In this document: piece by piece, positions 58,396 through 64,000 of the stretch
How the letters are laid out: each line of letters begins with the position of its first letter
Numbering within the stretch: position 1 is the stretch's first letter
Assembly: GCF_019703545.1 (NCBI RefSeq)
Contig: NZ_AP018771.1
Location: forward strand, 1,550,001 to 1,614,000
DNA length: 64,000 nucleotides
Source: Haemophilus influenzae
Lineage (GTDB): Bacteria > Pseudomonadota > Gammaproteobacteria > Enterobacterales > Pasteurellaceae
Direction: 5' to 3'
Notes under the pieces: model-generated
Told to the model about the DNA's origin: nothing
Seen by the model: the letters and a program-made list of their open reading frames with translations, nothing else
Databases searched by the model: none
Position numbers and translations under genes: made by a program

Positions 58396-59639
58396 CAGCC
58401 CATTAATGCTTTCCCATCAGATGCCTCTTCTACAAAATTCCCCCACCACTGCATATATTCGATCCGTTGTGGCATATACTTTGCTTTATTGTATGTGCCA
58501 CGAACGGAAGAATATTCAAAATGTGCCAAGCACACCTCAATAATCTCACTGTTAAATTCGGCCTCATTCATAGCTGTGCTAAAAACAGATCGTAAACCAT
58601 GTGCGGTCAAAATATTCCTATAACCGATCCGTCCAAGTGCTTTATTTGGCGTCTCTTTCGATATAGGCTGTCTTGGATTTTTTTTGCTAGGGAAAACAAA
58701 CTTACTATTGCAACGATTCAACTTCTGTAACAAGCGCAAAATCGTTACAGCTTGTTTGGATAATGGCAAGATAAAATCTTGTACTTTACCTTGTCGCCCC
58801 TTCATTTTTTCTTTCGGTATATTCAATAAGCTGTTTTCGAAATCTACATTTCCCCATTCTAATTGAGTAATAGCCCCAGCCCGACCTGCGGTAAGTAGTA
58901 GTAGCTCTAATGCACAACGAGTTTCAATTTCAAGGGTACTATTCTGCAAATCTTCAAACAATTTAGGTAATTGCTCTGGGCGAATAGTAGGGTTATTTTC
59001 AGCTATTGGTCGAATAAATACCCTTCCAATATCTGCGGTTGCATTATAATTAATTACCCCTCTATTAACCGAATAAATCATTATTTGGTTTAAATAACCA
59101 ATAATACGATGCAATGTATCCAATTTTCCTGCTCGTTCTAATGGTTTTAATTTCTCAATAGCAAGAGGAGCGGAAATCTCACTAATAGAATAATGCCCCA
59201 ACACTTTAAACAAGTGACGTTCTAACCGTTTCCCAATATCAATAAAAGTCACTTCTTTTAATCGACCAGTATCAACTTCATTTTTCTTTAGGTATAGCCA
59301 TTCCTTCCCCATTTCGCTCAAGGTAAATTGACGTTCTTGGATGGCTTTTTGTTCTTGCTGTAAACGATAATCTTGCGGATCGATATTTTTCGCCAACAAA
59401 GAACGATATAAATCCCTAATCTCTCGAGCGTCTTTCAATGAAATCTCAGGATAAACACCAAGACTAATTAAAGTTCTTTTTTTAGAAATTGGTTTATAAT
59501 ATTGAAATCGCCAAATTTTCGAACCATTCATTTTTACGAGCAAGAAAAGACCTTGACCATCAGACAGTGAGTAGTCTTTCTCTTTAGGTTTAGCATTATT
59601 GATTTCTGTAATGCTTAATGGTTTCACTAATACAGCCAT
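58392..59639 (-). CDS. int: Tyrosine integrase (P4-like, DUF4102 N-terminus)
   Basis: 415 residues. N-terminal DUF4102 arm-binding domain (YSLSDGQGLFLLVKMNGSK, IWRFQYYKP). Catalytic residues: Arg253 (LTAGRAGAITQLEW), Lys about 277, His347 and Arg350 (TAHGLRSVFST), His373, Tyr383 (RGTYNKAKYM). It sits next to the tRNA-Val att site, as usual for site-specific integrases. Confidence 0.95.
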   Translation of the reverse strand: MAVLVKPLSITEINNAKPKEKDYSLSDGQGLFLLVKMNGSKIWRFQYYKPISKKRTLISLGVYPEISLKDAREIRDLYRSLLAKNIDPQDYRLQQEQKAIQERQFTLSEMGKEWLYLKKNEVDTGRLKEVTFIDIGKRLERHLFKVLGHYSISEISAPLAIEKLKPLERAGKLDTLHRIIGYLNQIMIYSVNRGVINYNATADIGRVFIRPIAENNPTIRPEQLPKLFEDLQNSTLEIETRCALELLLLTAGRAGAITQLEWGNVDFENSLLNIPKEKMKGRQGKVQDFILPLSKQAVTILRLLQKLNRCNSKFVFPSKKNPRQPISKETPNKALGRIGYRNILTAHGLRSVFSTAMNEAEFNSEIIEVCLAHFEYSSVRGTYNKAKYMPQRIEYMQWWGNFVEEASDGKALMGC

Positions 59640-59651
59640 CCTCCCTCCCCA

Positions 59652-59761
59652 TTTGGTATTACGAAAATAATTTTGGTAAGCGTGATTTTTTAATTTTTTT
59701 ATGAATTTTGGTATTACGACACCTAAAAATCCAAAATCATATTACCAAATATAATACCAAA
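59652..59761. promoter_or_regulatory. Integrase arm-type sites (int side)
   Basis: TTTGGTATTACGA occurs at 59652-59664 and 59707-59719; the inverted TAATACCAAA stands at 59752-59761. Related AATACCATT sites occur at the other prophage end. Confidence 0.6.
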
Positions 59762-59881
59762 AAAGTGAGTTAGATTAATATAGATTGATATAGATTGACT
59801 TTATAAAAGCAGATAATACCTTGATTTACCAGGAAATTTAATTTTATTTGATATGGATTGAGAGGGATTGAAAAGAAAATT

Positions 59882-59898
59882 TGGTGCGACTAGCTGGA
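59882..59898. other. Proximal attachment core in tRNA-Val 3' end
   Basis: TGGTGCGACTAGCTGGA, starting exactly at the CCA end of the tRNA on the complementary strand. Identical to 15063-15079. Confidence 0.92.
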
Positions 59899-59958
59899 CT
59901 CGAACCAGTGACCCCCACCATGTCAAGGTGGTGCTCTAACCAACTGAGCTATAGTCGC
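59882..59958 (-). tRNA. tRNA-Val (GAC anticodon)
   Basis: 77 nt with encoded CCA. Acceptor GCGACTA/TAGTCGC, D-stem GCTC/GAGC, anticodon stem CCACC/GGTGG with loop TTGACAT (GAC), and TTCGAGTCC-type T arm. A promoter TTGTGT-N16-TATAAT lies at 60005-59978. The tRNA stays intact after prophage insertion. Confidence 0.95.
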
Positions 59959-60075
59959 ACTGTGTGAAGTAGTTGTGATTATAGATATTTTTAACTTGAA
60001 CACAAGTATTTTTCTTAAAACCCGATATAACTGGCAAAAAAGTAAACAAAACCAGCTTAAATAACTGAGCCGTTT

Positions 60076-60104
60076 TTGATTTCCAAAAGTTTTAAGCGTA
60101 TAAT
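60076..60104 (+). promoter_or_regulatory. pykA promoter
   Basis: TTGATT (60076-60081), 17-bp spacer, TATAAT (60099-60104). Transcription starts about 75 bases before the gene. Confidence 0.75.
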
Positions 60105-60187
60105 GTGCACCGATTTTTTTATCTGGCTAATATGTAGCGAAGTAAAATAACACCTTTAAAATTTTGTAATTATTGACGGAGTAAATA

Positions 60188-61624
60188 ATGTCTAGAAGAC
60201 TAAGAAGAACGAAGATTGTATGTACTATGGGCCCATCAACTGACCGTGATAACAATCTTGAAAAAATTATCGCAGCGGGCGCAAACGTAGTTCGTATGAA
60301 CTTCTCTCACGGTACACCTGATGACCATATCGGACGTGCTGAACGTGTACGTTCTATTGCGAAAAAATTAGGTAAAACCGTGGCAATCTTAGGTGATTTA
60401 CAAGGTCCTAAAATTCGTGTTTCTACTTTTAAAGACGGTAAAATTTTCTTAAACATTGGCGATAAATTCATTCTTGATGCAGAGTTACCAAAAGGCGAAG
60501 GCACTCAAGAATCCGTTGGTTTAGACTATAAAACGCTTCCTCAAGATGTTGTGCCGGGCGATATTCTTTTATTAGATGATGGCCGTGTTCAATTAAAAGT
60601 ATTATCAACTGATGGTGCAAAAGTTTTCACTGAAGTTACTGTTGGTGGTCCATTATCAAATAATAAAGGTATCAATAAATTAGGTGGCGGTTTATCTGCG
60701 GATGCCCTAACAGAAAAAGATAAAGCCGACATTATTACCGCTGCACGTATTGGTGTTGATTTCTTAGCCGTTTCTTTCCCTCGTTCAAGTGCAGATTTAA
60801 ATTATGCACGTGAACTTGCTCAACAAGCAGGTTTAAATGCAAAAATCGTTGCTAAAGTTGAACGTGCAGAAACCGTTGCTAATGATGAAGCCATGGACGA
60901 TATTATTTTAGCATCCGATGTAATTATGGTTGCTCGTGGTGACTTAGGCGTAGAAATCGGCGATCCTGAATTAGTCGGTGTACAGAAAAAATTAATTCGT
61001 CGTTCACGTCAATTAAATCGTGCTGTAATTACAGCGACTCAAATGATGGAATCAATGATTAGTAACCCAATGCCAACGCGTGCTGAAGTAATGGACGTTG
61101 CAAACGCAGTATTAGATGGAACTGATGCAGTTATGCTTTCTGCAGAAACAGCAGCAGGTCAATATCCTTCTGAAACAGTGGCAGCAATGGCTAGCGTATG
61201 TTTAGGTGCAGAAAAAATGCCAAGCATTAACGTTTCTCGTCACCGTATGGATAAAGAATTTGAAACCATTGAAGAATCTGTTGCGATGTCTGCAATGTAT
61301 GCAGCAAACCACATGAAAGGTGTAGCGGCAATCGTCACTTTAACTAGCACAGGCCGTACTCCATTATTAATGTCACGCATTAGCTCTGGCTTACCAATCT
61401 TTGCTTTATCTCGTAATCAAGAAACCCTAAACCTTTGTGCACTATACCGCGGTGTAACACCAATTTATCACGGTGAAGAAAGTCGTACAGAAGCAGGTGC
61501 AAAAGCAGCACTTCAATCATTAAAAGAAAAAGGTTATTTATCTACTGGCGATTTAGTACTGGTAACCCAAGGTGGTCAAGGTGCGACACAAACTAACGTA
61601 TGTCGCACATTAATTGTTGAATAA
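60188..61624 (+). CDS. pykA: Pyruvate kinase
   Basis: 478 residues. Final ATP-producing step of glycolysis (PEP to pyruvate). Motifs: [12 protein letters not shown] at the N terminus, [38 protein letters not shown], and TATQMMESM (active-site block). H. influenzae has a single pyruvate kinase, of the PykA type. GACGGAG-like ribosome site upstream. Confidence 0.97.
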   Translation: MSRRLRRTKIVCTMGPSTDRDNNLEKIIAAGANVVRMNFSHGTPDDHIGRAERVRSIAKKLGKTVAILGDLQGPKIRVSTFKDGKIFLNIGDKFILDAELPKGEGTQESVGLDYKTLPQDVVPGDILLLDDGRVQLKVLSTDGAKVFTEVTVGGPLSNNKGINKLGGGLSADALTEKDKADIITAARIGVDFLAVSFPRSSADLNYARELAQQAGLNAKIVAKVERAETVANDEAMDDIILASDVIMVARGDLGVEIGDPELVGVQKKLIRRSRQLNRAVITATQMMESMISNPMPTRAEVMDVANAVLDGTDAVMLSAETAAGQYPSETVAAMASVCLGAEKMPSINVSRHRMDKEFETIEESVAMSAMYAANHMKGVAAIVTLTSTGRTPLLMSRISSGLPIFALSRNQETLNLCALYRGVTPIYHGEESRTEAGAKAALQSLKEKGYLSTGDLVLVTQGGQGATQTNVCRTLIVE

Positions 61625-61654
61625 TCAACAATCTAAATACGTTAAAATGAAAGA

Positions 61655-61680
61655 GCGGTGGATTTTTCCACCGTTTTTTA
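61655..61680 (+). terminator. pykA terminator
   Basis: CGGTGG and CCACCG around ATTTTT, then TTTTTT. Confidence 0.85.
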
Positions 61681-61765
61681 TTTCCTTTTTTCACCGCACT
61701 TTTCACTTAAATCCAATAGATATTTGCGGTATCATAGGCGACATTCTAGTATCGAAATAAGTCCT

Positions 61766-63172
61766 ATGGCATCACAACCTCAAATCAAATCTTCAGACAA
61801 AAAAACAGCACAAGTTAGCATTCCTCCGCACTCAATTGAGGCTGAACAAGCCGTGTTGGGTGGCATCATGCTGAGCAATCAACATTGGGATGGCATTGCT
61901 GAACGTGTGATTGCTGACGATTTTTATACTTTTCAGCATCGTCTAATTTTTACAGAAATGGAACATCTAATGCGTAATCAATCGCCTATTGATTTAATTA
62001 CGCTAGATCAAGCCTTAAGAAGCCGCGGTGTCAGCGATGAAGTAGGTGGATTTGCCTATCTAGCAGAGCTTTCTAATAATACTCCGAACGCGATTAATAT
62101 TTTGGCTTATGCAGATATTGTGCGCGAGAAAGCCATATTACGAGAACTTATTTCGGTAGGGAATCGCATTGCTGAAAATAGCTATTCTCCTAAAGGTCAA
62201 GACATCAAATTAATTCTTGATGAAGCTGAGCGTGAAGTATTTGCGATTGCAGAAAAACGAACAACTTCTAGCGAAGGCCCGCAGAATGTGATCAATGTGC
62301 TAGAAAGTACCATTGAAAAAATCGATATTTTAAGCAAACTTGAAAATCATTCAGGTGTAACGGGCATTACGACAGGTTTCACTGATCTTGATAAAAAAAC
62401 GGCAGGTTTACAACCTTCTGACTTAATTATCGTTGCGGCACGTCCGTCAATGGGTAAAACCACTTTCGCTATGAACCTTTGCGAAAATGCCGCAATGGCA
62501 AGTGAAAAACCCGTTTTAGTATTTAGTTTAGAAATGCCAGCAGAACAAATTATGATGCGTATGATCGCTTCCCTTGCTCGCGTTGATCAAACTAAAATCC
62601 GAACAGGTCAAAATTTAGATGAAATCGAGTGGAACAAAATTGCCAGCGTAGTAGGAATGTTCAAGCAAAAAAATAATCTTTTTATCGATGATTCTTCAGG
62701 TCTAACACCTACCGATGTTCGTTCGCGCGCACGCCGAGTTTATCGTGAAAATGGTGGATTAAGTATGATTATGGTGGATTATTTGCAATTAATGCGCGCA
62801 CCCGCATTTTCAGATAACCGAACACTAGAAATCGCAGAAATTTCTCGTTCCCTCAAAGCACTCGCCAAAGAATTACAAGTGCCAGTAGTTGCCCTTTCTC
62901 AGTTAAATCGTACTTTAGAACAACGTGCAGACAAACGCCCTGTAAATTCAGATTTACGTGAATCAGGCTCTATTGAACAAGATGCAGACTTGATTATGTT
63001 TATTTACCGAGACGAAGTCTATAACGATAACTCGGAAGATAAAGGCGTTGCAGAAATTATTATCGGTAAACAGCGTAACGGCCCAATTGGTCGAGTGCGG
63101 TTAAAATTTAATGGACAATTCTCACGCTTCGACAATCTCGCTGAACAACGTGAATATCGAGATGATTATTAA
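61766..63172 (+). CDS. dnaB: DnaB replicative helicase
   Basis: 468 residues from MASQPQIKSSDK at 61766; the longer frame from 61658 runs through the pykA terminator and is rejected. N-terminal DnaB domain (VPPHSIEAEQAVLGGIML-like), Walker A ARPSMGKTTFAMNL, DnaB motifs IIVAARPSMGK and MVDYLQLM (Walker B region), and SRSLKALAKELQVPVVALSQ. It is the target of the phage P-like loader. Confidence 0.97.
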   Translation: MASQPQIKSSDKKTAQVSIPPHSIEAEQAVLGGIMLSNQHWDGIAERVIADDFYTFQHRLIFTEMEHLMRNQSPIDLITLDQALRSRGVSDEVGGFAYLAELSNNTPNAINILAYADIVREKAILRELISVGNRIAENSYSPKGQDIKLILDEAEREVFAIAEKRTTSSEGPQNVINVLESTIEKIDILSKLENHSGVTGITTGFTDLDKKTAGLQPSDLIIVAARPSMGKTTFAMNLCENAAMASEKPVLVFSLEMPAEQIMMRMIASLARVDQTKIRTGQNLDEIEWNKIASVVGMFKQKNNLFIDDSSGLTPTDVRSRARRVYRENGGLSMIMVDYLQLMRAPAFSDNRTLEIAEISRSLKALAKELQVPVVALSQLNRTLEQRADKRPVNSDLRESGSIEQDADLIMFIYRDEVYNDNSEDKGVAEIIIGKQRNGPIGRVRLKFNGQFSRFDNLAEQREYRDDY

Positions 63173-63181
63173 GGAAAAATA

Positions 63182-64000
63182 ATGAACGTAAAACCGGCGA
63201 CAGCGAAAATTAGCTCGCACGCCTTAAAACAAAATTTAGAAATAATTAAACAAAAAGCACCAAATAGCAAAATTATTGCTGTGGTTAAAGCAAACGCTTA
63301 TGGTCACGGCGTTGTATTCGTTGCTTCAACCTTAGAACAAAGCGTCGATTGCTTCGGGGTAGCGCGTTTAGAAGAGGCTTTAGCATTACGCTCAAACGGC
63401 ATTACTAAACCGATTTTATTGCTTGAAGGCTTTTTTAATGAACAAGATTTGCCTATTCTAGCCGTTAATAATATTGAAACCGTGGTACACAATCACGAAC
63501 AGCTTGAGGCTTTAAAACGTTCAAATTTACCAAGTCCAATTAAAGTTTGGTTAAAAATAGATACGGGAATGCACCGTTTAGGCGTTGCTCTTGATGAAGT
63601 GGATTATTTTTATCAAGAACTGAAAAAACTCCCTCAAATTCAACCGCACTTAGGCTTTGTCAGCCATTTCAGCCGAGCCGATGAACTAGAATCAGATTAC
63701 ACCCAACTTCAAATCAATCGTTTTTTATCCGCCACAAAAGATAAACAAGGTGAACGCACTATCGCAGCTTCTGGCGGCATTCTTTTCTGGCCAAAATCTC
63801 ACTTAGAATGTATCCGCCCAGGCATTATTATGTACGGCATTTCTCCAACTGATACTATCGGTAAAGAGTTTGGCTTAACGCCAGTGATGAATTTAACCTC
63901 GTCATTAATTGCCGTTCGCCATCATAAACAAGGCGATCCTGTAGGTTACGGCGGTATTTGGACAAGTCCACGAGATACCAAAATTGGCGTGGTCGCAATG
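63182..64000 (+). CDS. alr: Alanine racemase (N-terminal part)
   Basis: Runs off the right edge after 273 codons. PLP enzyme making D-alanine for cell wall. Catalytic lysine in AVVKANAYGHG near residue 33; also KIDTGMHRLG and HFSRADE, typical of Alr. AAGGA precedes the ATG; nine bases follow dnaB. Confidence 0.96.
   Translation, partial: MNVKPATAKISSHALKQNLEIIKQKAPNSKIIAVVKANAYGHGVVFVASTLEQSVDCFGVARLEEALALRSNGITKPILLLEGFFNEQDLPILAVNNIETVVHNHEQLEALKRSNLPSPIKVWLKIDTGMHRLGVALDEVDYFYQELKKLPQIQPHLGFVSHFSRADELESDYTQLQINRFLSATKDKQGERTIAASGGILFWPKSHLECIRPGIIMYGISPTDTIGKEFGLTPVMNLTSSLIAVRHHKQGDPVGYGGIWTSPRDTKIGVVAM

Larger units (their letters stand above)
15063..59898. mobile_element. Lambda-organised siphovirus prophage, 44.8 kb
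   Basis: Bounded by a 17-bp direct repeat (15063-15079 and 59882-59898) that is the 3' end of tRNA-Val. It holds a complete module set: integrase and AlpA-like excisionase, cI/cro switch, recombination (RecT, YqaJ exonuclease, SSB), replication O/P, Q-like antitermination, lysis, TerS/TerL, head, long flexible tail (tape measure, J) and fibre. Late genes are on the minus strand, pL genes on the plus strand. One small accessory gene is frameshifted; no essential structural gene looks broken, so it may be inducible. Confidence 0.93.

Noticed and set aside
61658..61765. N-terminal extension of dnaB
   Set aside because: It would start inside the pykA terminator; the internal ATG at 61766 gives the family's usual length.

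Overview
The window is from Haemophilus influenzae or a very close Pasteurellaceae relative. The flanking genes (bioA, lolC, a D-2-hydroxyacid dehydrogenase, kdsA, a sirB1-like gene, prmC, an RDD gene, prfA on the left; tRNA-Val, pykA, dnaB, alr on the right) have the gene order I remember from H. influenzae. The 9-base uptake signal AAGTGCGGT recurs throughout and often sits as an inverted pair acting as a terminator. Composition is AT-rich.

Layout. (1) 1-7.3 kb: core chromosome, all on the minus strand and tightly packed. (2) 7.3-11.5 kb: a cluster of secreted or anchored Sel1/TPR-repeat proteins plus a membrane coiled-coil protein; one has ten near-identical 108-bp tandem repeats. (3) 11.7-15.06 kb: a scar region with epmC, a C-terminal scrap of dinB, two copies of a structured element of about 125-145 bp, a Mu-like prophage remnant (portal C-terminus joined to a gpF-like protein with a nuclease-like C-terminus, broken by a 4-base insertion), and the N-terminal third of an old integrase. 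(4) 15063-59898: a 44.8-kb lambda-organised siphovirus prophage in the 3' end of tRNA-Val(GAC), bounded by a 17-bp direct repeat. (5) 59.9-64 kb: tRNA-Val, pykA, dnaB and the start of alr.

Prophage logic. cI (+) and cro (-) diverge around operators of the form TTTAG-N6-CTAAA. The same operator lies in the spacer of a second promoter (pL) near 49.05 kb. From pR leftward run cro, a CII-like gene, a Rha/antirepressor, O (with internal iterons), P, a Dam methylase, a DUF1367 gene, ninG and a Q-like antiterminator. A strong late promoter follows, then two terminators, then lysis (holin, SAR lysozyme, Rz/Rz1), a probable cos region, packaging and head genes (TerS, TerL, gpW-like, portal, ClpP-capsid fusion, decoration and completion proteins), and tail genes (Z, U, V, G/GT with a slippery site, H, M, L, K, I, J, tail fibre, assembly chaperone). 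The late region ends in a Com-like zinc finger and a DNA adenine methylase beside the left att. From pL rightward run small accessory genes, HNH endonuclease, RecT, YqaJ exonuclease, SSB, a cytosine methyltransferase carrying a (TCAG)n tract, an AlpA-like excisionase, and the convergent integrase.

Most unusual points: a phase-variable phage methyltransferase (56.1 kb); a compact unit made of an operator-in-spacer promoter, a 12-bp 5' hairpin, a 19-residue hydrophobic peptide, a hairpin and a small regulator (55.0-55.4 kb); a self-contained moron between tail genes L and M with its own promoters, terminators, structured leader and overlapping small frames (25.6-26.3 kb); a pair of structured elements whose closing stems differ in sequence but keep pairing (12.4 and 12.8 kb); and a series of long-armed inverted repeats and a boxA in the pL leader region. 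Coordinates come from reading the sequence by eye; family names are from recognition, not from a database search.
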